64,000 bases of DNA from Pirellulales bacterium (GCA_016935315.1 JAFGRD010000028.1:62001-126000), one strand, 5' to 3'. Shown: positions 1-8,664, counted from the stretch's first letter. The notes: generated from the sequence alone by a model not told the origin. Numbers and translations are program-made.

Positions 1-1475
1 CGGCCGGCACGCTGAACCCGGGCAAGATCGTCGGCGACGACCCGGACCTGTTGACCCGGCATCTGCGCCCGCGGACGATCGTATCGGAACAGGCGGCGGA
101 AACGCCGTCGGCCGAGGCGGAATCGCCACAACTCCGCGATCTGGTCGAGCTGCAGTTGAATTGGGATGCAACGCGCGTGGCCCCGGCCGCGGCGGAGTGT
201 ACCCGGTGTGGTCAATGCCGCACTCAGTCGCCGGGCCTGCGAATGTGTCCGATCTTCCGCCTCTCGCCGGCCGAAGAGTCGGCGCCGCGGGCGAAGGCGA
301 ACCTGATTGCCGGCGTGTTGACCGGCGGCGTGGAGCTGAGTCGCCTGACCGGCGAGCAGTTCAAGGCCGTGGCCGACCTCTGCGTTCACTGTCACATGTG
401 CCGGCTGGAATGCCCCGCTCGGGTCGACGTGCCTCGATTGATGCGCGAGGGCAAGGGGGCCTACGTGGCGTCGAACGGGCTGCGACCCTCCGACTGGGCG
501 ATGACGCGGCTGGACAAGCTCAGCGCGCTGGGCAGCATGGTCCGCCCCCTGGCGAACTGGGCGATCGGCAACCGTCAGGTGAGGTGGCTGCTGGAGAAGA
601 CGCTGGGGATTGCCCAGGGTCGCAAGCTCCCGCGGCTGGCGTCGCGCAGCTTTCTTCGCCGCGCGGCGCGCCAACGCTTGACCCGCCCGATTCGCCACAG
701 CGGGCGCAAGGTCGCCTACTTCGTCGATATCTACGCCAACTACTTCGATCCGCAACTGGCGGCAGCGCTGGTGGCGGTGCTTCAGCACAACGGCGTGCCT
801 GTCTACGTCCCTCCACAGCAACAGCAGGCCGGCATGCCCTCGATCGCCTGCGGCGCCTTGGATCATGCCCGCCGGCTGGCCCAGCACAACGTGGCGCTGT
901 TTGCCGAACTGGTTCGGCAGGGGTACGACGTGGTGGCCACCGAGCCGTCGGCGGCGTTGTGTCTGGTGCGGGAGTATCCGGATCTGGTCGACGATCCCGA
1001 GGCGATCCTGGTGGCCGAACACAGCAGCGAGGCCTGTAGCTACCTGTGGAAGATGCACATGCAGGGCAAACTGCAACTCGATTTCAAGCCGATCCACGCG
1101 GCACTGGCCTACCACTTGCCCTGTCACCTCAAGGCATTGGAGGTCGGCTCGCCCGGCGAGAACCTCTTGCGGCTGATCCCGGGCGTGCGGTTGGAGCGGA
1201 TCGAAGCGGGGTGTTCCGGCATGGCCGGCACATTCGGCCTGAAACGTGTGAACTACCGGGCCAGTCTTCGTGTGGGCTGGGGCCTGATCTCTCGGCTTCG
1301 CGACCCGGGACTTCAGGCCGGAGCGACCGAGTGCAGCGCGTGCAAGATCCAGATGGAGCAAGGAACGACCAAGCCCACCGTCCACCCGATCAAGCTATTG
1401 GCCTTGGCGTACGGCCTGATGCCCGAGGCGGCCCAGTTGCTCACCACCCCGGGAGAGGAGTTGCTCGTCACGTGA
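1..1475 (+). CDS. FAD-linked oxidase / Fe-S (GlcD-GlcF type) fusion protein, 3' part
   Basis: The gene is open at the left window edge; its frame is open from base 3 (A-G-T-L-N-P-G-K-I-V). That LNPGKIV signature closes the FAD-linked oxidase C-terminal domain of GlcD and D-lactate dehydrogenases, so a flavin domain lies upstream. What follows is a GlcF/GlpC-like iron-sulfur module: CTRCGQC with a downstream CP, then CVHCHMCRLECP, which should bind two 4Fe-4S clusters. Cysteine-rich elements with PCHLK, CSGMAG and CSACK follow, as in heterodisulfide-reductase-type subunits. Likely role: oxidation of a 2-hydroxy acid such as glycolate or D-lactate, with electrons passed to quinone. The TGA stop overlaps the GTG start of moaD, so the two are probably translationally coupled. 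A TTG at 51 could be mistaken for the start, but homology runs through it. The substrate is not resolvable. Confidence 0.85.
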   Translation, partial: AGTLNPGKIVGDDPDLLTRHLRPRTIVSEQAAETPSAEAESPQLRDLVELQLNWDATRVAPAAAECTRCGQCRTQSPGLRMCPIFRLSPAEESAPRAKANLIAGVLTGGVELSRLTGEQFKAVADLCVHCHMCRLECPARVDVPRLMREGKGAYVASNGLRPSDWAMTRLDKLSALGSMVRPLANWAIGNRQVRWLLEKTLGIAQGRKLPRLASRSFLRRAARQRLTRPIRHSGRKVAYFVDIYANYFDPQLAAALVAVLQHNGVPVYVPPQQQQAGMPSIACGALDHARRLAQHNVALFAELVRQGYDVVATEPSAALCLVREYPDLVDDPEAILVAEHSSEACSYLWKMHMQGKLQLDFKPIHAALAYHLPCHLKALEVGSPGENLLRLIPGVRLERIEAGCSGMAGTFGLKRVNYRASLRVGWGLISRLRDPGLQAGATECSACKIQMEQGTTKPTVHPIKLLALAYGLMPEAAQLLTTPGEELLVT

Positions 1476-1717
1476 ACGTCCAGGTGCGTTTGTTCGCCGC
1501 GGCCAGGCAGGCCGCCGGTCGCGACCGGCTTGAGCTGGAATTGCCCGACGGGGCCACGATCGGTCAGTTGCGCCGCCGGCTGGGGGAGGAATTGCCCGGT
1601 TTTTCCGGCCTGATAGCGCGGGCGATGTTTGCGGTCGATATGCAGTACGCGCTCGATGCGCAGCAGATCCCTGTCGGCGCCGAGGTGGCGCTGATCCCGC
1701 CGGTCAGCGGCGGTTAG
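1472..1717 (+). CDS. moaD: Molybdopterin synthase small subunit MoaD
   Basis: An 81-residue ubiquitin-fold sulfur carrier. It opens VNVQVRLFAAARQAAG and ends PPVSGG; the C-terminal Gly-Gly is the site that becomes a thiocarboxylate and donates sulfur to precursor Z together with MoaE. The GTG start overlaps the preceding stop as GTGA, which sets the start and suggests coupled translation. Length is normal for the family. The gene is followed, beginning in its stop codon, by a perfect 25-bp inverted repeat and then by moaE and moaA, forming a molybdenum-cofactor cluster on one strand. Confidence 0.9.
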   Translation: MNVQVRLFAAARQAAGRDRLELELPDGATIGQLRRRLGEELPGFSGLIARAMFAVDMQYALDAQQIPVGAEVALIPPVSGG

Positions 1718-1781
1718 GACTCGCAAAAGGAACAAGTTGGACCTGCATAGGAAAGCCCAACTTGTTCCTTTTGCGAGTCCT
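1716..1781. repeat. Perfect 25-bp inverted repeat between moaD and moaE (repeat family 2)
   Basis: The arms at 1716-1740 and 1757-1781 are exact reverse complements over 25 bp, separated by 16 bases. The left arm begins with the last two bases of the moaD stop codon and contains GGACTCGCAAAAGGAAC. As RNA this would be a very stable hairpin, but there is no T tract, so it is not a classical terminator. Related single arms follow the stop codons of the symporter gene (21902-21925) and of the 1088-residue protein gene (40030-40085), so this is a repeated element and not just a local palindrome. Confidence 0.85.
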
Positions 1782-1850
1782 TCGAGCTGGGGAGTTGCAA
1801 ACGAGCGGAAGTCTGCCAATAATCGAACAACCGCACCCGATGTCCCGCCT

Positions 1851-2291
1851 ATGATCCGCCTGACCCACGACCCGATCGACCCGGCAACCGTGATCCAGGC
1901 CGTCTGCGCGTCGGCGGCCGGCGCCGTGGTGCTATTCCTGGGAACCGTTCGGGAGAAGACGGGGCGGCGAATAACCAGCTCGTTGGAATACGAGTGCTAT
2001 GCTGAGATGGCGGAAAAGAAGCTGGCCGAACTGGAGGCGGAGGGCCGTGCACGGTGGCCGTTGGTCGAGTGTATGATCGTCCATCGTCTAGGACATCTGG
2101 AGGTCGGCCAGACGAGCGTGGCCATCGCCGTCAGCTCGGCCCACCGCCGACCTGCCTTCGAGTGCGGCCAATGGCTGATCGACCGCATCAAGGAGGTGGT
2201 CCCCATTTGGAAGAAGGAAAACTACGCCGACGGCACCAGCGATTGGGTCCACGCGGACCCCGGCAACCCGATCCGTGGCGAGGAGATGTGA
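1851..2291 (+). CDS. moaE: Molybdopterin synthase large subunit MoaE
   Basis: 146 residues from an ATG at 1851 (MIRLTHDPID). Upstream in-frame codons run back into the inverted repeat and show no MoaE similarity. MoaE hallmarks are present: the GAVVLFLGTVRE segment, LEYECYAEMAEKKL, and PIWKKENYADG, whose lysines include the active-site residue that contacts the MoaD thiocarboxylate. With MoaD it converts cyclic pyranopterin monophosphate into molybdopterin in the cytoplasm. It lies 133 bp after moaD, with the hairpin between, and 4 bp before the moaA start. Confidence 0.93.
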   Translation: MIRLTHDPIDPATVIQAVCASAAGAVVLFLGTVREKTGRRITSSLEYECYAEMAEKKLAELEAEGRARWPLVECMIVHRLGHLEVGQTSVAIAVSSAHRRPAFECGQWLIDRIKEVVPIWKKENYADGTSDWVHADPGNPIRGEEM

Positions 2292-2295
2292 CCCC

Positions 2296-3297
2296 GTGAG
2301 CTTGGCTGGCCCTCTTGTCGATTTCTGCGGACGCGTCCACACGGATCTGCGCATTTCCGTCACGGACCGCTGCAACATCCGCTGCTATTACTGCATGCCG
2401 CCCGAAGGCGTGCGGTTTCTCTCGCACCACGACATTCTCACCTACGAAGAAATCGAGCGGTTCGTCCTGGTCGCCGCCCGATTGGGCATTCGCAAACTCC
2501 GCATCACCGGGGGCGAACCGCTGGTCCGCAAGGGTGTTCCCCATCTGGTTGAGAAGCTGGTCGGGCTGCACGGTGTGGAGGAAGTGGCCCTGACGACCAA
2601 CGGGATTCTTTTGCGGCGTTTGGCGGGCGACTTGCGCACGGCCGGTTTGAACCGGCTCAACGTGAGCCTCGATACGCTCGATCGGGAGAAGTTCCGTCGG
2701 ATCACCCAATTTGACGAACTCCCGCGCGTGCTCGAAGGAATCGAGGCCGCTCAGAAGGCGGGGTTTGCGGTGATCAAGCTCAACACGTTGGCCATCCGTG
2801 GAATGTGTGAGGATGACGTCGTCCCCTTGGCCCGGTTCGCCCGCGACAACGGCCTGCACCTCCGATTCATCGAGTTCATGCCGGTCGGCGGCCGGAGGGT
2901 TTGGGGCAGCGATCAGGTTCTGCCGGGCGATGAGATTCTCGAGATTCTCTCGCGTGAAATCGGGCCGTTGGATGCCGTGGAAACCGCCGGGCCGTATGCC
3001 CCGGCCACCGAGTACGAGTTTCGCGACGGCGGCGGCCGGATTGGGGTCATCCGTTCGGTCACTGAGCCGTTCTGCGATCAGTGCAACCGCCTGCGGCTGA
3101 CGGCCGACGGGAAGCTGCAGAATTGCCTGTTCTCTCCCGACACTTGGGACGCCCGAGCCGTGCTCCGCAGCGGAGCCACGCAACGCCGGTTGGCCCAACT
3201 GATCCAGATTGCCGTGAGCACGAAGAGGAAGGCGCGAGGTACGGACACCGGAGATTTTGCCCCCGCCGAACGGTCCATGCACCAGATCGGAGGGTGA
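2296..3297 (+). CDS. moaA: GTP 3',8-cyclase MoaA (radical SAM)
   Basis: 333 residues. The GTG at 2296 is preferred because AGGAG at 2281-2285 lies 10 bases upstream; a GTG at 2275 overlaps moaE and has no such support. The radical SAM cluster motif CNIRCYYC is near the N-terminus, followed by the SAM-binding ITGGEPL. The second C-terminal 4Fe-4S site (CDQCNRLRLTADGK, then a further Cys) and the terminal Gly-Gly (HQIGG) needed for GTP cyclisation are intact. It catalyses the first step of molybdenum cofactor synthesis. With moaD and moaE it forms a compact cluster; moaC is not in the window. Confidence 0.95.
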   Translation: MSLAGPLVDFCGRVHTDLRISVTDRCNIRCYYCMPPEGVRFLSHHDILTYEEIERFVLVAARLGIRKLRITGGEPLVRKGVPHLVEKLVGLHGVEEVALTTNGILLRRLAGDLRTAGLNRLNVSLDTLDREKFRRITQFDELPRVLEGIEAAQKAGFAVIKLNTLAIRGMCEDDVVPLARFARDNGLHLRFIEFMPVGGRRVWGSDQVLPGDEILEILSREIGPLDAVETAGPYAPATEYEFRDGGGRIGVIRSVTEPFCDQCNRLRLTADGKLQNCLFSPDTWDARAVLRSGATQRRLAQLIQIAVSTKRKARGTDTGDFAPAERSMHQIGG

Positions 3298-3375
3298 AAC
3301 GCACCCGACGGAGAAGCCCGGCCGGTCGCATCGGTTTCCGGATGTCAGAATTGGGAAACAGAGGTTTGATCAGTG

Positions 3376-3792
3376 ATGAACAACGGCGTCTGGTATCGCG
3401 ACGGGCTGAAGTTCCAGTGCACCGGCTGCGGCGACTGCTGCACGGGTGCCCCGGGCCACGTTTGGGTCAACAAGGCCGAGATCGAGGCCATGGCGGCGGC
3501 CCTGAAGATGGACGTCGAGACATTCGAGCGGCGCTATGTCCGCCAAGTCGGTATCCGCAAGAGCCTGCGGGAGTTTCCCGGCGGCGATTGCGTGCTGTTC
3601 GACGCCGAACGCCGCATTTGCCAACTCTACCAACTCCGCCCACGGCAGTGCCGTACCTGGCCCTTCTGGGCCTCGAATCTGCGTACGCCCGAGGCCTGGG
3701 AGGAGGTCTGCCGCCACTGTCCCGGGGCCAATCGAGGCAAGCTCGTTCCTCTGAGCGAGATCCAGGCACAATTGCGGGTAGTACGCGTCTAG
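3376..3792 (+). CDS. YkgJ/UPF0153-type CxxCxxCC metal-binding protein
   Basis: 138 residues. The N-terminal CTGCGDCC is the signature of the YkgJ family of putative zinc- or iron-chelating proteins, and further cysteines follow (CQLY, RQCRTWPF, CRHC), including the characteristic RPRQCRTWPF segment. The ATG at 3376 directly follows an in-frame GTG; either could be used. It lies 78 bp after moaA on the same strand, but a link to molybdenum cofactor synthesis is not established. The biochemical role of the family is unknown. Confidence 0.85.
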   Translation: MNNGVWYRDGLKFQCTGCGDCCTGAPGHVWVNKAEIEAMAAALKMDVETFERRYVRQVGIRKSLREFPGGDCVLFDAERRICQLYQLRPRQCRTWPFWASNLRTPEAWEEVCRHCPGANRGKLVPLSEIQAQLRVVRV

Positions 3793-4291
3793 GGCGCGGT
3801 GCGTAAGCCGGCTGGTGCTTGAGCCCGTCTTCTTGGTGGTTTGGCGACATTGACTCGTCGGTCTGTTCCGATTTTGCTGAATACAAGGTCTGGCTGAACT
3901 TTTCCGATCAGGAAGCCGATACTGGTTCCAGTCCTGCACACGCGGCGGGGCTGCTGCGCGAATGTCGTATGGCGATCGCGGGGCACGGGTCGCAAGGCGA
4001 TCTCTTCAAGTCCTTTTCAATTAAGGGCTTAGGAGAAACTGGCCCTGGCACGGAGCCGCTCGCGCAGGTTAAGCTCTTTGACAATAGACACTTACGATAA
4101 TTCGGGCGGTTCAAACGGACCGACCGAATGGTGGGTTTCGTGGGGCTGTGATCCGTGAATCCGGCAGCCGGCCGGAACGATTGATCTTGACTCTAGTCGT
4201 TGCGGGGCCTACACTTGGAGCATTACCGGGTTGCTCGGCAACCCGCCCTTCTGCCCCATGCGACGACCTCTTCTCACAGGAGAATCGAGTC
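3793..4291. other. Intergenic region upstream of the HU-like gene
   Basis: About 500 bp without a convincing gene: short frames lack recognisable protein features and good start contexts. The only signal is a promoter-like pair at 4187-4215 ahead of the HU-like gene. No tRNA fold was found. Confidence 0.5.
4187..4215 (+). promoter_or_regulatory. Putative sigma-70-type promoter of the HU-like gene
   Basis: TTGACT at 4187-4192 and TACACT at 4210-4215 are separated by exactly 17 bases. A transcript from about 4222 would carry a leader of roughly 70 bases ending in an AGGAG ribosome-binding site at 4278-4282 before the GTG at 4292. Found by motif reading only. Confidence 0.45.
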
Positions 4292-4696
4292 GTGACCAAG
4301 AAAGAGATCGTTCGGACCATCTCCGAGGAGATCGGACTCACCCAGTTGCAGACCAAGGAGATCGTCCAGAAGACGTTCGACGCGATTGTGGACACCCTGG
4401 TGAAAGACAAGCGGATCGAGTTGCGCAACTTCGGCGTCTTCGAGGTCAAACGGCGAGCGCCGCGAAACGCTCGCAACCCTCGCACCGGGGCGAAAGTCCC
4501 TGTGCCGGCAAAGTTTGTCGTCACTTTCAAGCCGGGCAAGGAGATGGAAGAGCGCGTTCGAGAGCTCGAGCGCCTGGCTGCCGCAGCAGAACGAGCCACT
4601 CGAGCCGAGGTGTCGGCGGGAAAGGCCGCGTCTGAGTCTTATTCCGGAACCCTCGGAGCGTCAACAGGTTACGCCCCCGGAACTGAAAACGCGTAA
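4292..4696 (+). CDS. HU/IHF-family DNA-binding protein
   Basis: 134 residues from a GTG at 4292, set by AGGAG nine bases upstream and by the family-like N-terminus [15 protein letters not shown]. Residues 1-90 follow the HU/IHF fold, with [17 protein letters not shown] as the strand leading to the DNA-binding arm and [11 protein letters not shown] near the end of the domain. It then extends for about 40 residues of Ala/Glu/Arg-rich sequence and a Ser/Gly tail absent from ordinary HU. The role would be nucleoid organisation and DNA bending. The tail may be disordered. Confidence 0.92.
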   Translation: MTKKEIVRTISEEIGLTQLQTKEIVQKTFDAIVDTLVKDKRIELRNFGVFEVKRRAPRNARNPRTGAKVPVPAKFVVTFKPGKEMEERVRELERLAAAAERATRAEVSAGKAASESYSGTLGASTGYAPGTENA

Positions 4697-4762
4697 CACC
4701 GCTCTGACGCGCAACTCGGCCGTTGAGGCCTGATCTCCAACTCCGGCCAACGTCTTCTCTTG

Positions 4763-4785
4763 CTCGGAAACCGCTCGTTTCCGAG
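4763..4785 (+). terminator. Stem-loop downstream of the HU-like gene
   Basis: CTCGGAAAC and GTTTCCGAG form a perfect 9-bp stem with a 5-base loop, 66 bases after the HU-like stop codon. There is no run of T after it, so termination is only a possibility. Confidence 0.4.
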
Positions 4786-4919
4786 GCGCCTTAGCGCACG
4801 CCGGATCCACGCGTCCCACCAAATCAACGCAACCTTCGAGGCCGACCCAAGATAGGGCTTCGAAGCGCTCGCGTTTCCGCAAAAGCAAACATTTTTTCGT
4901 TTCACGGAGGAGTTGTCTT

Positions 4920-5138
4920 ATGCGCAGATTCCTGATGACCTTAGCATTGGGCATGCTGGTCGGCACGACGGCCGGGTGTATCATCCCCGCCTATTCCGGC
5001 GATCCCGTCCGCCGAACGCAGCAATTGATCTTCACATCCGAAAACCTGCGTCTCATTCTCGATGAATGGGAGCGGACCTGGATGCTCGATCAGCCAGATC
5101 ATATGACGCCGTACCGTACGCACGGCGGGTTGATCTGA
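4920..5138 (+). CDS. Small exported protein, possible lipoprotein
   Basis: 72 residues with a clear N-terminal secretion signal (MRRFLMTLALGMLVG) followed by TTAGC, a near-lipobox whose -3 residue is not ideal, so lipid attachment is uncertain. The mature part is about 50 residues, with ENLRLILDEWERTWMLDQPD suggesting one amphipathic helix. GGAGG lies just upstream of the ATG. I do not recognise the family. It is a lone gene between the HU-like gene and pyrD on the same strand. Confidence 0.7.
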   Translation: MRRFLMTLALGMLVGTTAGCIIPAYSGDPVRRTQQLIFTSENLRLILDEWERTWMLDQPDHMTPYRTHGGLI

Positions 5139-5410
5139 GTTGGCGGCGTGAAAGGTCTGCGCTGAGAGACGTACATGCCCTGTCCGGAGGTCGTCCGAGC
5201 GGCTGTCGGGCCGGTTGCTGATTTCCGGCAATCGCCCAAATTGACACGAGGAGGGCCGGGCGGCTACACTGGCCCTTTCGAGGTGCTGCGTCGAACCGGC
5301 CCCGCCGGTTCTCGCCGCCTGTTCTCTCGGTTCCGTCGTCAACACCGCCGGGGGTTGACGGCCCCGTATTCGCTTGCCGCCGTAGCCTTCTGTCGGGCGA
5401 TCCGATCACT

Positions 5411-6355
5411 GTGAATCCCGCCGCTGTCAAACAATCGTCGGTCTCGCTGGAAGTCCAACTGGGACGGCTGAGACTGGCCAACCCGATTACCGTGGCCTCG
5501 GGCACATTCGGCTACGCCCGCGAGATGGCCGGGCTGGTCGACATGGCCCGGCTGGGCGGAATCCTGCCGAAGACCATCACCCAGAATCCGCGGGCCGGCA
5601 ATCCGCCGCCGAGGACGATCGAGACGACCGGCGGCATGCTCAACTCGATCGGGCTGGACAACGACGGCGTCGAGGCGTTTCTTAAACGCCAGATGCCCTA
5701 TCTGGCTGGACTGGGACCGGCCGTGATTGTCAGCATCGCGGGCGAGAGCCGGGAGGAATTCACCCGGCTGGCGGCCAGGCTCGACGGCGTTGCCGGCGTG
5801 CGGGCCTTGGAACTGAACGTCTCGTGCCCGAACGTCAGCGGCGGCGTCGATTTCGGCACCGACCCGGCGATGTGCGAAAAGGTGGTCGCGGGGGTCCGCG
5901 ACGCCTGCTCGTTGCCCGTGGTCGCTAAGCTGACCCCCAACGTGACCGACGTGACTTCGATTGCCCGGGCGGCCGAGGCGGGAGGCGCGGACGCCCTATC
6001 GTTGATCAACACCTGCCTGGGCATGGCCATCGACTGGCGGCGCGGGCGGGCGATCCTGGGAAACGTGCTGGGAGGACTCAGCGGGCCGGCAATCAAGCCG
6101 ATTGCACTGCGAGCCGTGTACCAGGTGGCCCAAGCTGTTCGGGTCCCGTTGATGGGCGTCGGCGGCATTGCGACGATCGACGATGCGATGGAGTTCTTCG
6201 TGGCCGGGGCGACAGCCGTCCAGATCGGCACGGCAAACTTCTACAACCCAACCGTATCGATCGGGATCCTCGACGCATTGCCCGCCGCATTGGCCGAACT
6301 CGGGGCTGCCTGTGTCGCCGACGTGGTGGGGACAATCGGAGGCAAGGGGCCGTAG
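5411..6355 (+). CDS. pyrD: Dihydroorotate dehydrogenase, class 1B-like
   Basis: 314 residues from GTG 5411. It is an FMN-dependent TIM barrel that oxidises dihydroorotate to orotate in pyrimidine synthesis. Family signatures are [14 protein letters not shown] at the N-terminus, NSIGLDNDG, and the catalytic loop [12 protein letters not shown], with cysteine (Cys139) as the base, which marks class 1 cytosolic enzymes over serine-type class 2. GVGGI and VQIGTAN near the end bind the FMN phosphate. Class 1B enzymes normally pair with an FeS/FAD subunit PyrK; no pyrK is visible nearby. The 272 bases upstream contain nothing I can name. Confidence 0.93.
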   Translation: MNPAAVKQSSVSLEVQLGRLRLANPITVASGTFGYAREMAGLVDMARLGGILPKTITQNPRAGNPPPRTIETTGGMLNSIGLDNDGVEAFLKRQMPYLAGLGPAVIVSIAGESREEFTRLAARLDGVAGVRALELNVSCPNVSGGVDFGTDPAMCEKVVAGVRDACSLPVVAKLTPNVTDVTSIARAAEAGGADALSLINTCLGMAIDWRRGRAILGNVLGGLSGPAIKPIALRAVYQVAQAVRVPLMGVGGIATIDDAMEFFVAGATAVQIGTANFYNPTVSIGILDALPAALAELGAACVADVVGTIGGKGP

Positions 6356-6479
6356 GGGCGTTTGCAGATGTCCGGGGGGAGCAGGCGGAACTTGTCGGGC
6401 GATTGGACGGCAGGCCGGTTCCCCCCTTTCGTGTTGTTGGCGATAGACGATACAATGGAGTGGACAGGCACCCAACCTT

Positions 6480-6582
6480 TGTTGACGTCTGCATGGCGAA
6501 TGAGCAAGGCCGACCAACGGGAGGCCGGAGAAACCGGGATCCCGTGGATCGCCCTCGCGCACTGAATGTGCAAATGTCAATA
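6480..6582 (+). mobile_element. 103-bp hairpin element, copy A (full length)
   Basis: An imperfect whole-length palindrome. The left tip is TGTTGACGTCTGCAT, the right tip reads TGTCAATA, and the middle contains CGACCAACGGGAGGCCGG facing CCCGTGGATCGCCC. It lies in the leader of trpS, ending 36 bases before the ATG. Five full copies in the window share the 102-103 bp length and layout. Orientation + is defined as the tip TATTGATGTTTGCAT being on the left. Confidence 0.85.
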
Positions 6583-6618
6583 ACGCTGAACCCCGAACCC
6601 CCAGCCCTACTGCGACGC

Positions 6619-7587
6619 ATGCGTGTTTTATCCGGTATTCAACCGACGGGACGATTTCACTGGGGTAATTACTTCGGTGCGATCCGACAGTACATCGATC
6701 TGCAAGACGAGGCGGAAGACGCCTTCTACTTTATCGCCAACCTGCATGCCTTAACGACGGTTCGCGACGCCAAGGAGCTATGGCAACTCACGATCGACGC
6801 GGCGATCGATCTGCTGGCCTTGGGGCTCGACCCGGATCGGGCCACGCTGTTCATCCAGTCGGACGTGCCCGAAGTCAGCGAGTTGTGCTGGCTGTTGATG
6901 ACCGGCGCGCCGATGGGGCTGCTGGAACGATGCCATGCGTACAAGGACAAGAAGGCGCGCGGGCTGTCGGCCGATACCGGACTGTTTGCCTACCCGGTGT
7001 TGCAGGCGGCCGACATCCTGGCCTACGATTCTGATACGGTTCCGGTCGGCGAGGACCAGGTGCAGCACATCGAGGTGACCCGCGACCTGGCTGCCAGCTT
7101 CAACCACCAATTCGGCGAGACGTTCGTGCTGCCGAAGGCCAAGGTGCTGGAGACCTCCGCACGCGTTCCCGGCACCGACGGCGAGAAGATGTCGAAAAGC
7201 TACGGCAACACGTTGGAGGTGTTCGAGGACCCGAAACATCTGCGGAAGCAGATTATGCGGATCGTGACCGATTCGCGGCCCATGGAAGCGCCCAAGGCCC
7301 CGGAGACCGACCATCTATTCCAGCTTTACTGCCTGTTTGCCGACGACGCCCAGCGCGGGCAGATGGCCGACACGTACCGTCGCGGCGGTTTCGGCTACGG
7401 GGAGGTGAAGAAGGCGCTGAGCGAACTGGCGACGGACTATTTCGTCGAGGCGCGAGAGCGTCGCAGCCAACTCGAGGCCGATCCGCGGCAGGTCCGAGAG
7501 ATCCTCGGCGACGGCGCCGCCAAGGCGCGGAAGAAGGCCGCCGATGTGCTGCTGCGGGCCCAGCGGGCCTGTGGCGTGAAACCCTGA
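6619..7587 (+). CDS. trpS: Tryptophanyl-tRNA synthetase
   Basis: 322 residues from ATG 6619 ([11 protein letters not shown]). The open frame extends upstream only because it reads through the hairpin element, so the inner ATG is chosen by family conservation. Class I synthetase signatures are present: [11 protein letters not shown] in the HIGH position and [10 protein letters not shown] as the KMSKS loop; [13 protein letters not shown] is typical of bacterial TrpRS. It charges tRNA-Trp in the cytoplasm. Hairpin element A sits immediately upstream in its leader, and a membrane-protein gene begins 11 bp after its stop. Confidence 0.95.
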   Translation: MRVLSGIQPTGRFHWGNYFGAIRQYIDLQDEAEDAFYFIANLHALTTVRDAKELWQLTIDAAIDLLALGLDPDRATLFIQSDVPEVSELCWLLMTGAPMGLLERCHAYKDKKARGLSADTGLFAYPVLQAADILAYDSDTVPVGEDQVQHIEVTRDLAASFNHQFGETFVLPKAKVLETSARVPGTDGEKMSKSYGNTLEVFEDPKHLRKQIMRIVTDSRPMEAPKAPETDHLFQLYCLFADDAQRGQMADTYRRGGFGYGEVKKALSELATDYFVEARERRSQLEADPRQVREILGDGAAKARKKAADVLLRAQRACGVKP

Positions 7588-7598
7588 AGCACGGCGCG

Positions 7599-8465
7599 AT
7601 GGACCACCAGCGCACCACATGCGACGATCAACCGGCACGCAGCGGCGGACCGTTTGCCTGGGCGAAGCTCGCGTTCTGGCTGCCGGCGTGCCTGGGGTTG
7701 GGCCTCATGACGGCTTGGATGGCCGCGGTGGCAGAAGGCTATTTCGCGCCGTTTCTCATTTTTCCCTTGCTGGTGGGCGTTGGACTGGGCGCCATGGCCG
7801 TCGGCCTGGTGCGTGTAAGCCAGACCGGACACCGGCCGACCGTGCTGCTGGGGACCGTGCTGGCCGTGGCCGCGACGGTCGTGGGCCAGCACTACTTCAG
7901 CTATCGGGCCGTCTGGGAGGCCTACAACGCGAACGCGGCGACCATCGAAAGGGCCCGGCGACTGTTTCCCGATGACTTGCAGGACCGTCTGGCGGCTCCA
8001 CCGCCGAATCTGGTCGCGTTCCTGCGGGAAGAAGCCGCCCGAGGGCGTCCCCTGCCGGGTGGCTACTCGGGACGGGGCAAGGGCGTTTGGGCAAGCTGGG
8101 CGGTCGACGCGTTGTTGGTGCTGGGGGCGACTCTGGCCATGGTGATTCCCGCATTGCGGCAGCCCTATTGCAGTCGGTGCGGAAGCTGGTATCGTGTCAC
8201 GCGCAGCGGTCGAATCGACGTATCGACCGCCCGGCGACTGGCCGAGATCGCCGAGGTCACACCGGTCGAGGAGTCGAGGGTGGCGCGCTATCGGTTGCGC
8301 AACTGCAACGGGGGCTGTGGCCCGACGGAATTCGAGCTATCCTGGGACGAGTCGCCCAAGGGAACGACGCGTGTTCGGAGTTGGCTCGACGTCGACCGCC
8401 GCAACCGAATGACCGAGGTGCTCGATGAGATCGGCGCCGTCGGCCACGAGGAGGGTGTCTGTTGA
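7599..8465 (+). CDS. Membrane protein with C-terminal CxxC pairs, unknown function
   Basis: 288 residues. Three hydrophobic stretches near residues 23-50, 53-72 and 80-98 and another around 168-186 predict about four membrane spans. After the last span a soluble C-terminal part has CSRCGSWY and, some 50 residues later, CNGGCG, a likely zinc-ribbon-like pair. I do not recognise the family. It starts 11 bp after trpS and may be co-transcribed. Its TGA stop (8463-8465) lies inside the tip of hairpin element B, so the element may have cut or reshaped the original C-terminus. Confidence 0.75.
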   Translation: MDHQRTTCDDQPARSGGPFAWAKLAFWLPACLGLGLMTAWMAAVAEGYFAPFLIFPLLVGVGLGAMAVGLVRVSQTGHRPTVLLGTVLAVAATVVGQHYFSYRAVWEAYNANAATIERARRLFPDDLQDRLAAPPPNLVAFLREEAARGRPLPGGYSGRGKGVWASWAVDALLVLGATLAMVIPALRQPYCSRCGSWYRVTRSGRIDVSTARRLAEIAEVTPVEESRVARYRLRNCNGGCGPTEFELSWDESPKGTTRVRSWLDVDRRNRMTEVLDEIGAVGHEEGVC

Positions 8466-8562
8466 CGCTTGCACACGCAATGCGCGGGGGCGATCAACGG
8501 AAACCCTACTTGCCGGACCTTCGGGTGGTCGGCTTTGCTCATTCGCAATGCAGACATCCATA
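8460..8562 (-). mobile_element. 103-bp hairpin element, copy B (full length, inverted relative to A)
   Basis: On the plus strand it begins TGTTGACGCTTGCAC and ends ATGCAGACATCCATA, the reverse orientation of copy A. Its first bases supply the stop codon of the upstream membrane-protein gene. The internal arms are more decayed than in other copies (GCGATCAACGG facing GGGTGGTCGGC). With copy A it frames trpS and the membrane-protein gene as a 2.1-kb unit with inverted ends. Confidence 0.8.
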
Positions 8563-8613
8563 AGCCGCCGGACAACGGTCGGAGGCAATCTTCCGCACTG
8601 CCATACCGCACAA

Positions 8614-8655
8614 TCCACGGACCACTACCCACTATCCACGGACCACTACCCACTG
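8614..8655 (+). repeat. Two 21-bp tandem repeats in the acpS leader
   Basis: TCCACGGACCACTACCCACT followed by A or G occurs twice in direct tandem (8614-8634, 8635-8655), identical at 20 of 21 positions and ending 9 bases before the acpS ATG. The stretch is rich in C and A and leaves no room for a Shine-Dalgarno sequence. hemB has a comparable CA-rich leader at 45811-45850. Confidence 0.8.
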
Positions 8656-8664
8656 CCCCGCCCC

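Noticed and set aside
4078-4101. TTGACA followed by GATAAT upstream of the HU-like gene
   Set aside because: The spacing is only 12 bases, too short for a sigma-70 promoter; the pair at 4187-4215 is better.
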